A stretch of DNA of 64,000 nucleotides, from positions 2,046,001-2,110,000 of the forward strand of contig NC_026501.1 of the NCBI RefSeq assembly GCF_000182925.2, in the 5' to 3' direction. Within the stretch, counting starts at the first letter, position 1; each line of letters starts with the position of its first letter. The position numbers and the translations under genes are program-made. The notes under the pieces are model-generated. The model searched no databases. It saw only the letters and a program-made list of their open reading frames with translations, and was not told the DNA's origin. The stretch is from Neurospora crassa OR74A. Taxonomy: Eukaryota > Ascomycota > Sordariomycetes > Sordariales > Sordariaceae. Positions 44,694-53,915 of the stretch are shown here, in pieces.

Positions 44694-47600
44694 ATGGAAT
44701 TCTCGGCGCTTGATGTTGAAGATATCGAAGATTATGAGGGAGCGCGGTTGGCTGTCGTCCCGGACGACTCCATCACGTCCCAGCTCCAGGAACTTGCCCC
44801 TTCGAATCCCGGAAGGACTCTTCTGCCTTCCCCCGTGGCCCGAGCCGTCAGCTTTGCAACCAGATCAACTGGTCTTGCCCTCCGGGTGGGCACCCTCTTG
44901 ACCGGCTATGGCTTCGACGCTGCCAAGATGACAACCTTGTCCAGCTTGGAAATGGGTCGCTTTGTCCTCGAAGGAATCCTCGGCAGGGCGGGCAGAGACG
45001 CAATCGCTCGTTCTTCTTCGGAACATGGGAGAAAGGAGGCTGAGAATATGTTGGAGAAAAGCTTGGAAAACCTACATCGGACCATGAGTCAGATTCTCTT
45101 TTGGACAACAACAGGCTTCCATGTGACTGGAACAACAATCGCCATGTTGTCCGAGACCTCACAGCTTCTTCTTTCCACCTTGGATCAGTTCTTCGGCTCG
45201 ACTGACTCTTCTCGTGCCATGGCCAGCATCATCACGCTTATACGAAGGGAGTTCCAAAACCCAGCTACTGGCGCACAAGGCGAACAAGTGGGAGTTATGG
45301 ATTTGATGCTTGGACTTTGCGGTATGGCCTATTTGCAGAGATGGTGTCGGCGATCGCTTGAGGAGGAGACACGGGCGCATCAGATCGAAGAGGTCGTCTG
45401 GGATGTCATAGTTCTCAGTGACGGTATGCGGGTCGACGTCCACGAGGAAAGCATTTATGGTGTGCACGACGGTGAGTTCACAGAGGATCTGACTCCCACC
45501 AGCGGCAGCGATGCACACGACAGCGAGGAAGACGCAGAAGAAAGGATCAGGAACCAAATAATACGGTCTCTCGGCGACAATGCCAAGGTTTCCATCACCA
45601 CCAAGATAAACACCACAAAAACAATCACCGTCGATATTCAAGGACCGATACACGACATACCGGTCTCCCCGCCACCTGGAGTGGAACTCATTGAGGAGAG
45701 TAGGAACCCCCGTCAAGGCTCCTCACAGACACAGGCTGCGGCGGACCACACCCCCCACGCCTGCCGTGTTGTGTACCGGCTGAATCGCAACCAGGAGAGA
45801 AGGTATTCCATAACCAAGGAGGATGGGGATATCAGCCAAGTAACCGGATACGTCGAGCAGTTGGACGACGATATTGTGACTATGTCGGAACGCTCATTGC
45901 CGACAGTCGATGCCCTCCCTCCAGTACCGACCAGGTCGCTAGAGCACCTACCAGATTCTGCCACTCCTCGTCCTGGCTCTTCTGCGTCAGCTGCCTCCAG
46001 CTCTTCCAAGAGTCGCATCCCGTCACTTCAAATGCCAAAAAAGCGGAGTGAGAACGCAGCAAACCAGAAGCGACCTCGAATACCACCCACAGCCTCCTCG
46101 TCAACCAAGCGTCAGGAAACGACCATATCGCGAGCATCTGGCAATCGTTCCCTCTCGTCCAGAAGTAGAGATGATGCCGAGTTAAAGAGGAAACCAATTG
46201 AGAAAAAGAGCGGGTTTCGAAAGTTCTTTAGTAGAGATGTCTTTGTGTCGGACACCCCATCGCGTAAGAAGAAAGAAAGTCAAAGCTCGGGAAGTACAAG
46301 GTTAACCAAGCCTGAGACTTCACCAAAGTACAAGTCTGCTTTACCTAGCCCTGTCCGGGTTTTGGCTCCTCATCGTCCTTCTTCTTCACGCCCAGCTACC
46401 CGCCAGTCTTCCGCTTCGATTCCTAGGATAGAGGAACCTGGTGTCTCTCCGAAGAGCAGCTCAAGTAGCCTCGGGAGAAAAAACGGAGAGAGGTCTCAAT
46501 ACATGCGGCCTCCATCGCGTGCGAGTTATATCTCTGTTCACGAGAGGCGCCGCGACTCAGTATACTCACAGACCGAATCATATTCTATTTCCGCCGCCGA
46601 CGATTTTCGACACTCCAGGCCTCCTTCGCCGTGTGCAATCGAGACTGACAACGAAGACGCCGGCTCTGTGGCTACCCCTCGATCATCCGACCCTGCCCTC
46701 TCCCACTCGTACGGTCTCCCATCATACCAAAACTTAAGACGGGTAAAGTCAAGATACACACCGAGCATCTATACCCTGCCACACGAATCCACATCATCTC
46801 TCATTCCCTACAGAGATCCTCAAAAAAGCGCATTCAGCAACACGGAAGCGCTGCGAGGACTGCGACAAGCTGGCATGGTAGACGGCATGTTCCCCAAATT
46901 CCATCTTCTGCGAAACATTACGCGCTTCATGCGTTTCGCCTCCGCCTCTTATGGTTCCAACTTCCTCAAAATGCTCGGCATCGCCAAAGAAATGCCGATC
47001 CTGCGCGCCTTAGACACCGAGACCCACCATGAATTACGCTCCTTTGCACACCACACCGAATCCGACGCCGGCAGCATCCTTCTCTCCTCCTTCGTCGACC
47101 CGCAAGGCGGGTCGGACGGCACGGGCTCAACCAACACGGGCGTGCCCCTGGTGCACTACATCTCACTCGACCATGACTCCAAAGCGGTAGTGCTCGCCTG
47201 TCGCGGCACGCTCGGATTCGAAGACGTCCTGGCCGACATGACATGTGACTACGACGACCTCGTCTGGCGTGGCAAGGCTTACAAAGTACACAAGGGGATT
47301 CACGCGAGCGCTAAGCGGTTGCTGTATGGCGGCGACGGCCGCGTCCTGTACACCCTGAAACAAGCCCTGGAAGAATTCCCTGACTATGGCCTCGTGCTCA
47401 CCGGCCACTCTCTCGGCGGCGGCGTCACGGCCCTATTGGGCGTCATGCTTTCCGAACCCGCCCCGGGTTACAATTCCACATCTTTCGTCACGTCAGCCGA
47501 TCCGCACACGCACGTCTTGGGCGACTTTTTGGTCAACGGGTTCGCAACTGCCCAGCCGCCTCGACACGTCTGCTTACCCTCCGGTAGACCGGTCCACGTG

Positions 47601-48275
47601 TACGCGTACGGTCCGCCTAGTACCATGTCTGCATCGCTGTGCAAGGCCACAAGAGGATTGATTACGAGCATCGTCAATGGAAACGACATGGTTCCGTATC
47701 TGTCATTAGGTGTGCTGCATGATTTCCAGGCGGTTGCGCTGGCGTTTAAGACGGATAACAACGAGGCCAAGGTAGAGGTGCGTCAGCGGATTTGGGAGGC
47801 TTTTCAGACAGGGATTGCGGACAAGTGGTATGGAGGGAATCAGTCGTCGCAGTATGATCCTGGGACCGCAGGTCATGGCGGCGCAGGTGATCCATCATCA
47901 TCTTCTTCTTCTTCTTCTCCTCCTCCTCCAGGGAGCGGTGGCGATAGAGGACCCGAGTTCTCGGACGACGACCAATGGGCTTACGCTGCTCTGAAAGTGT
48001 TGAGGGCAAGTATGATGAGCCATAAGCTTCTTCCCCCAGGGGAGGTGTTTGTGGTGGAGAGTACTAGAGTCCTAAGAAGGGATGCGTTCTTGTTGGATGG
48101 ACAGGAAGGCCATTTGGGGAGGCCAGCGCAGAGAATAGTACTCAAGTATATAAGGGACGTGGAGCACAGGTTTAGGGAGGTCAGGTTTGGGACGAGCATG
48201 TTGACGGATCATAGCCCCGGGAAGTATGAGGATGCGTTGAATAAACTGAGGGCAGGGGTTATGGATGCTGCGTGA
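44694..48275 (+). CDS. Large class 3 lipase (diacylglycerol-lipase-like)
   Basis: A single-exon gene of 1193 residues. The C-terminal third (residues about 800-1190) is an alpha/beta-hydrolase of the class 3 lipase group: VHYISLDHDSKAVVLACRGT (oxyanion side), DMTCDYDD, VHKGIHASAKRLL, then the nucleophile elbow GHSLGGGVTALL with the catalytic Ser near residue 906, and later NGNDMVPYLS with the likely Asp. The N-terminal 200 residues are fairly hydrophobic and helical (GLALRVGTLLTGYG, ILFWTTTGFHVTGTTIAML), conserved-looking and perhaps membrane-associated. The middle (about 400-780) is Ser/Arg-rich disorder. A Ser8-Pro4 run interrupts the lipase domain near residues 1065-1080. No signal peptide, so it acts inside the cell, likely on membrane lipids. 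AATAAA lies at 48451. The ATG at 44694 is the first in frame. Confidence 0.9.
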   Translation: MEFSALDVEDIEDYEGARLAVVPDDSITSQLQELAPSNPGRTLLPSPVARAVSFATRSTGLALRVGTLLTGYGFDAAKMTTLSSLEMGRFVLEGILGRAGRDAIARSSSEHGRKEAENMLEKSLENLHRTMSQILFWTTTGFHVTGTTIAMLSETSQLLLSTLDQFFGSTDSSRAMASIITLIRREFQNPATGAQGEQVGVMDLMLGLCGMAYLQRWCRRSLEEETRAHQIEEVVWDVIVLSDGMRVDVHEESIYGVHDGEFTEDLTPTSGSDAHDSEEDAEERIRNQIIRSLGDNAKVSITTKINTTKTITVDIQGPIHDIPVSPPPGVELIEESRNPRQGSSQTQAAADHTPHACRVVYRLNRNQERRYSITKEDGDISQVTGYVEQLDDDIVTMSERSLPTVDALPPVPTRSLEHLPDSATPRPGSSASAASSSSKSRIPSLQMPKKRSENAANQKRPRIPPTASSSTKRQETTISRASGNRSLSSRSRDDAELKRKPIEKKSGFRKFFSRDVFVSDTPSRKKKESQSSGSTRLTKPETSPKYKSALPSPVRVLAPHRPSSSRPATRQSSASIPRIEEPGVSPKSSSSSLGRKNGERSQYMRPPSRASYISVHERRRDSVYSQTESYSISAADDFRHSRPPSPCAIETDNEDAGSVATPRSSDPALSHSYGLPSYQNLRRVKSRYTPSIYTLPHESTSSLIPYRDPQKSAFSNTEALRGLRQAGMVDGMFPKFHLLRNITRFMRFASASYGSNFLKMLGIAKEMPILRALDTETHHELRSFAHHTESDAGSILLSSFVDPQGGSDGTGSTNTGVPLVHYISLDHDSKAVVLACRGTLGFEDVLADMTCDYDDLVWRGKAYKVHKGIHASAKRLLYGGDGRVLYTLKQALEEFPDYGLVLTGHSLGGGVTALLGVMLSEPAPGYNSTSFVTSADPHTHVLGDFLVNGFATAQPPRHVCLPSGRPVHVYAYGPPSTMSASLCKATRGLITSIVNGNDMVPYLSLGVLHDFQAVALAFKTDNNEAKVEVRQRIWEAFQTGIADKWYGGNQSSQYDPGTAGHGGAGDPSSSSSSSSPPPPGSGGDRGPEFSDDDQWAYAALKVLRASMMSHKLLPPGEVFVVESTRVLRRDAFLLDGQEGHLGRPAQRIVLKYIRDVEHRFREVRFGTSMLTDHSPGKYEDALNKLRAGVMDAA

Positions 48276-49250
48276 TTTTTTTCTTATTTTTTCCTGGAGA
48301 GGAGGGGGTTTGAGGGGGATGAGATGGGTGGGATGAGAGGGAGGGATACATATGACTTGATGATTTTTGGGAGATATGTTTGTTTGTGTATATAGCGACT
48401 GTTGAATGAGACGAAACACATCGATTACTCACCTTGTCTAGTATAACCTGAATAAACGGGAAAAAACAGAGGATGAATCTAATATATGTGCTTGAGGGCG
48501 TTGAACGGAACATGGGTTTCGCTGCTTCAACAGGGTTTTGTTAATCCTAGACATCCATAAAAAAAATCCAGAGATGGAGTTTTCTCCATCCCAGCTGAGC
48601 TCCAGCTCTCGAATCAATCTCGACTACCTTTCCCCTCAAAATCACCCACAACTCATCCAGAACGTTCTAGCTTCTTTCGACTTTTCCTAACTGAACAGAC
48701 CACTCAAACCGCGAAGAGGGGGGGGGGAGGGTGAGGATGGACCATGTGGGATTTCGCCTTGGAGCGGCAAGTTCGCGAATGAGGGGGCTTCCTCGGCGCG
48801 CCTAGCGCACGGCGAACCGGCTCTTGTCCGGGTTACTGGCGTCACGGTTAAATGGGGATAAATAGGGAAAAAGTAACCCTCCACATGGAACCTGCATCCC
48901 CACATGTCTTATCATTCGGCTTCATGTTCCGTTCGATTTAACCTGGTGGTGGTGGTGATGATGGAGAAGACTACCCAAATCCCTGGGTCAAGTCATAATA
49001 TTTAACGGATCTTGTTCCTGCAGATTAATCCGTCCTGTGGTTCTTTCTCTCTCCTCCAGCCAGCCTTTGCCTCATTCATCTCATCCAAACTTTTACCCCA
49101 GCGGTTCTCCCCCGCATTTCCTTACCCCACACAGAAGTGGAAGTTACCCCAACTTTTCCCCCCGTACCCTCCCCCACCAAAAACCGTTTGTTTACCCCAC
49201 CCTCTTACACGGGCGAAGATCACAACCAAAACAAACCAACAAAAGAAAAT
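48276..49250. promoter_or_regulatory. Upstream region of GH43 gene with two GGTTAAA sites
   Basis: Contains the lipase 3' UTR and the GH43 promoter. GGTTAAA occurs at 48846-48852 on the plus strand and at 48937-48943 on the minus strand. This fits GGNTAAA, the site I recall for the xylanase regulator XLR-1/Xyr1. Whether it is bound here is inference. A hairpin GATGGAG-TTTT-CTCCATC lies at 48573-48590. Confidence 0.45.
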
Positions 49251-50258
49251 ATGGCGCCCCTAATTACACACATGTACACCGCCGACCCCTCCGCTCACGT
49301 CTTTAACGGGCGCGTGTACATCTACCCCTCGCACGACCGCGAGACCGACATCCAGTTCAACGACAATGGCGACCAGTACGACATGGCTGACTACCACGTC
49401 TTCTCCACCCCCTCCCTGGACCCTCAGGGTCCCGTAACCGACCACGGCGTCGTCCTCAAGACCGAAGACGTTCCATGGGTATCCAAGCAGCTCTGGGCTC
49501 CCGACGCCGCCTGCAAGAACGGCAAATACTACCTCTACTTCCCCGCTCGTGACAAGCAGGGCATCTTCCGCATCGGCGTCGCCGTTGGTGACAAGCCCGA
49601 GGGCCCATTCACTCCCCAGCCGGAGCCCATCAAGGGATCTTACTCGATCGATCCCGCCACGTTTGTTGATGATGATGGCGAGGCGTACTTGTATTTCGGT
49701 GGACTGTGGGGCGGACAGCTGCAGTGCTACCAAAAGGGAAACAACGTGTTTGACGCCGAGTGGCAGGGGCCCAAGGAACCTACGGGCAAGGGCGTCAAGT
49801 CCTTGGGAGCTCGTGTAGGCAGGTTGACGCAGAACATGCTGGAGTTTGCGGACGAACAGGGTGTGCGCGAGGTGACCATCCTGGCTCCCGAAACGGGCGA
49901 GCCGCTGGACGCGGACGATCATGAGCGTCGCTTCTTCGAGGCCGCGTGGATGCATAAGCGGAATGGCAAGTACTACTTTTCGTACTCGACGGGCGACACG
50001 CATTTTCTGTGCTATGCCGTGGGCGACTCGCCTTATGGACCGTTTACCTATGGTGGAAGGATTCTGGAGCCGGTGCTGGGATGGACGACGCATCACTCGA
50101 TTGTGGAGTTCCCGGAGAAGAGTGATAGGTGGTGGTTGTTCCATCATGATTGTGAACTGAGCAAGGGAGTGGATCATTTGAGAAGCGTGAAGGTTAAGGA
50201 GATCTTCTTTGATGAAGAGGGGAAGATTTGTGGGGAAAAGCAGCCGGCTGGGAAGTAA
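49251..50258 (+). CDS. gh43-2: Intracellular GH43 beta-xylosidase / arabinosidase
   Basis: Cleaves xylose (or arabinose) from short xylo-oligosaccharides. Single exon, 335 residues, no signal peptide, so cytosolic. The GH43 five-blade propeller residues are in place: base Asp in MYTADPSAHVFNGRVYIYPS, the pKa-tuning Asp in SIDPATFVDDDG, and the acid Glu in RFFEAAWMHKRNGKYYFSYS. From memory it corresponds to Neurospora crassa GH43-2, which together with the transporter CDT-2 lets the fungus use xylodextrins inside the cell; the exact identity is not verified. The ATG at 49251 (AAAATATGG) follows a C-rich leader. It fits with a role beside the polyol-metabolising genes about 10 kb upstream. Confidence 0.92.
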   Translation: MAPLITHMYTADPSAHVFNGRVYIYPSHDRETDIQFNDNGDQYDMADYHVFSTPSLDPQGPVTDHGVVLKTEDVPWVSKQLWAPDAACKNGKYYLYFPARDKQGIFRIGVAVGDKPEGPFTPQPEPIKGSYSIDPATFVDDDGEAYLYFGGLWGGQLQCYQKGNNVFDAEWQGPKEPTGKGVKSLGARVGRLTQNMLEFADEQGVREVTILAPETGEPLDADDHERRFFEAAWMHKRNGKYYFSYSTGDTHFLCYAVGDSPYGPFTYGGRILEPVLGWTTHHSIVEFPEKSDRWWLFHHDCELSKGVDHLRSVKVKEIFFDEEGKICGEKQPAGK

Positions 50259-51591
50259 AGTATCATGGGGATGGGCATGGATGGGTATGGGCGAATTATT
50301 AGTAGGTAGGTAGTCAGACTATCCTTCTGTATCATGGTTTCTTTCTGGACATACCCAAGCTTGTCAATCCATGAGCGCATGCTCGAAGGGTTTCGGGCTG
50401 ACATGACGATTTCGGCCATTGGAGGCTGATGTCCTGGTAATAAGAGGGTGCAATTGATTGCTTGCCGGTGGAGGTTTCTGAAGACTACCCTTTTCTTCTC
50501 CTGGCTGTTTGTGAAGGGGAATGAGCAACTGACATGGAGATGAACGATTCGGACCCCGCTCGGTGTCAAGTTTTCAAGTAGGTAAGGTACGGCCCGCAAC
50601 TGCATATTGAGTGCACAGGTGCGGGTACCTCTAGGCATTTTATCAGGAGACCACAAGGTCTCCCGCCCGCTGCTGAACTCTCTCGTCTCTCTCTACATGA
50701 CTTCATGTTTACAAACACCATCTCGCGAAACACATTCCTGGTGTGCATAAAGAGTATCTTCTCGAACCCGGACCCGAACCCGAACCCCAAGACACCTCAC
50801 CTGGGATCATGGCCTCATGATGACATCTTGAATCCCTCGGTTTCTCATCTGGAGCAGGCTATTTCTGCAAGAGACTGCACATATCTAGCCGTTTCGCGAT
50901 ACTTTGCGATAGAGCTATGACGACCGGCCGATTGGTTTGCAGAAGCACTGCGGTGCTGATTGTCACCTGGACAGTAAGTTAGTCCACGCATCAGGCAATC
51001 AAAACTCTCCAGTTAACACAGCCCATCAAATGTCAGACGTCTACTTTCAAGTTCAGCTCGTGAATTTGACCTCTCTTGTCGGTCACATCAAGCCAAGATC
51101 TGTCCAGGCCAGGGCTCCGATAAAGAGCCACTCGTTCTCTTCACAGATACAAAGGCTCCAAGTATGGCTAACAGATGCCTGTGTCTTCAGTGCGCCTCCA
51201 CTCTACACCAACCATGCCTTTGAACAACTCAGCTTCTATCCCATGCTTGATATGGATATCGAGGCCTCCTTTCATCACGACAAAGTAAAGGGTGCAAGAT
51301 TTTGACCTCTGCAGCAGCCTCGCGTCTACTGCAACGTGCCAACTCCGCGACAGCAATGCATTGCCTTTTGGGTGCCAGGTTTGATGTGCTTGACATTCGA
51401 TATCTAGATTGCCTCAGCCACACCACTTGAGTTTCGAGTAGTTCGGATGCTCCCAAACCGAAACTGAACAATGTGCTTTCTTCACGGGGTTGACAAACTC
51501 GCAAGCCGGTAATGCTACAAAAGCTTGACGACGCCAGACATCTCCATTCTAATATGTCTTTTCTTCCCATCTAGGTCTTAACGCTCATGCC
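50259..51591. other. Intergenic between GH43 and the membrane-protein gene
   Basis: Holds the GH43 3' UTR and the promoter of the next gene. The frames at 50174-50656 and 50937-51305 carry no recognisable domain. A CATCTAG acceptor-like site at 51575 lies just before the start of the next gene, so part of its leader may be spliced. Confidence 0.45.
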
Positions 51592-53915
51592 ATGTTAGCT
51601 ACATCTGCCACCACGTTGCTGCCCGCAGCTTCACCTATACCGCCAGCATTGTCAACGGCAACGGCAACGTCAGCTCTGCCGGGCAACCACTATGAAGCCG
51701 CTTTGAAGCCTCGCCAAACAGACTTTTGGCCAGCAGACTTTTGGCCAGAAAAGTTCCCCCCTGATCGTTGGCCAGGACGAGGTTGGGGCGCGACATCTAG
51801 GCCGTGTCATGTATGTGAATGTCTTCTTCTATGCCGCGGGACAGCCTTTCTAACTCCCTCTAGGCTAATCAATTCTATTCTTGCGCTGGCCCCTACATGC
51901 GCGGGGATCAAACTTGCCAAAACAACAATGGCGTCAACACCTGGGGAATGACGGCGGGTTGGGGTTGCTTCTGCGAACATGCAAAGAAGTTTTTCAAGTG
52001 CATGTCCCAAGCTGAGAATGATGACCCCAATTGTTGGAATGATGGATATGGCGGCGACAGTGAGTAGTTTTAAGACACTTTGGCCGCGAAATGTGAGCTA
52101 ATATCAGTCGTCCAGATTGGCAACTGAATTGGTATCAAAACTGGTGCGGAGACACTCCTCCCCCGTCCGTGATGGCCGAGATGTCACAGCCGTAAGCTAT
52201 CCTTCCAATCTTACTGTTTCTCTTAGGTGTCTTCTTTCCCTGTTCACCTCCTGATTTACTTTTCTCTGTTTTTCTTCATGAACTTTTTGTTATGCCGAGG
52301 GTTCTTTCTTTCTGCTAACCAGATTATTAGACGGACCGTTGACGTAAGCTTCACGTAAGTTCAAGCGACCCCCTGAACTAACCAACTAAAACAGAGAAGT
52401 TACTGATATCTCGTGGAAATAGCAAGCCTGATGTTGTATATGCGGTCAGTGGTGAGGATCACGCCCTTCTTACTCGAGTCAATGACCCGATTTATACAGG
52501 ATCGGGTTCTCTTCTTTCCGGCGAGTGTACATCGACGGATTTCACTCTTGTAGGCGCGAACGAGGGTTACACCATGTACTATGCCGGCTTCCAAGGCTGT
52601 AACGACGATCGACCTCAGTGTTGCCCATGGCCAGTCGCTGCGAATTCTGCAACGAACTCATTTTCTGCCACTGTCAACGTAGAGGTAGAGCCCGAAATTG
52701 AGATCGAACACAAGCGTGGCGACAATTATCCCCAACCTGCTCGTGGTTATTCGGCGAAACTGAAACAGTGCCCGGATGACTACTATTCTGTCTCGGGTGG
52801 TTGCTGCCCTGCGTAGGTATCCCTTGTCTACCTGCATTCTTCTTCCAATTTCTAACAAGATGAACAGCGGATTCTTTTTCTTCACGTCCGCCATCGGTGG
52901 CCAAACACCTTGCTGGAGCCCTCTCGGTAGCACAGCCAGCATTCCACCCATAACCCATGTCGCGGCTGCATATAATTCGAGAGCCACGAACGTCAGCGTT
53001 ACTGGTAGTGATGGTGATGGTGGTAATGATGATCCTGATGACATTGATTCACTGCCTACGTCCGCCGTCAACAACGTAGTTTTCTCTCGCCACTATCCCG
53101 TCGACAACCCGAAAACCCTTTCTATCGGTAGTTACATTGGTATTGCCCTTGGTATTAGCATCACAATTAGCACGGCTCTCGCAGCCATCATCTGGTTCTG
53201 GCTACGGCGGAGAAAGCGGAAGATAGCGAGATTAAGAAGAGCCGCGCAACAAGCTGACAACGACAACTACCCTGGTATATGGGACGGCCACCACGGCTCC
53301 GATGAACAGTTATTCCAATTCCCCCCACAAGAACTCGACACGTTTGGACAAAACGGAAAACCGACAGCATTGGATCACGTGGCCGCCGCTGGTACCAAAA
53401 ATAGCGGAGATGCCGCTCAACAAGCTCAGTATCTTCGACAGCTCCAGCAGTCATTCGGCTTCCAGAATGTTGGCACGCATGGGCGCAGCAACGGTATAAA
53501 TTCAGACTTCACGCCCGGTTTGCCCCTCTCAGTCCACATTCCACCCCGCGTAAGCTCGGCCGCCGCAGCCGCTGGATTATCGACCCTGCCGCCCATTTCA
53601 TCCACTAGGTCGAAACTTCCTCCCATCAATCAAGACGGAAATCCCTATGGTGCGCATGCAGTTGAAGGTGGAGGTATTGATTCTAAAGGTGGAAAGCCTG
53701 AACGTGAGACAAAAGAAGAGGCTTTGCAATCTGCGGGTGGTGGGTCGGGTACAGCAGGGTGTTCTTCATTTCTCCCTGGAGACCAGCAGCAACGGCGATC
53801 CCACCCGACTGGACTTGAAGGAAACTCAGTTGCTGTTCCTGGTGGAAACGGGAGCGGGTATGGGCTTGAGATTGAGGGAGATCATGAGCCGCCTCCTGAG
53901 TATAGGGAGTTCTAG
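51592..53915 (+). CDS. Single-pass membrane protein with Cys/Trp-rich ectodomain, unknown function
   Basis: Six exons by hand splicing: 51592-51810, 51864-52059, 52116-52191, 52331-52354, 52423-52812, 52868-53915 (650 residues, frame-checked). The fourth exon is a 24-nt microexon. Order: a Pro/Ala/Ser start; a Trp-Pro repeat (DFWPADFWPEKFPPDRWP, residues about 43-60); a Cys/Trp-rich module (FYSCAG..GDQTC..GWGCFCEHAKKFFKC..NCWNDG); a beta-like segment RTVDVSFTKPDVVYAV with further Cys pairs (QCCPW, GGCCPAG, TPCW); a Ser/Gly/Asp spacer; a transmembrane helix (IGIALGISITISTALAAIIW) followed by RRRKRK, a stop-transfer; and a disordered cytosolic tail of about 230 residues. This is a type I layout, but no clear signal peptide follows the ATG at 51592, so a missing upstream exon is possible. 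I recognise no family; a wall sensor or receptor is one inference. Confidence 0.8.

Noticed and set aside
48573-48590. Perfect 7-bp hairpin GATGGAG-TTTT-CTCCATC as a terminator
   Set aside because: Hairpin terminators are not a feature of RNA polymerase II genes; one short hairpin is expected by chance in 64 kb. The AATAAA at 48451 is the better 3' end signal for the lipase.
51500-51575. Upstream exon ATGTGCTTTCTTCACGGGG joined to the membrane-protein gene
   Set aside because: Joining at the GTAATG donor gives a frame with an immediate stop; no signal peptide results.
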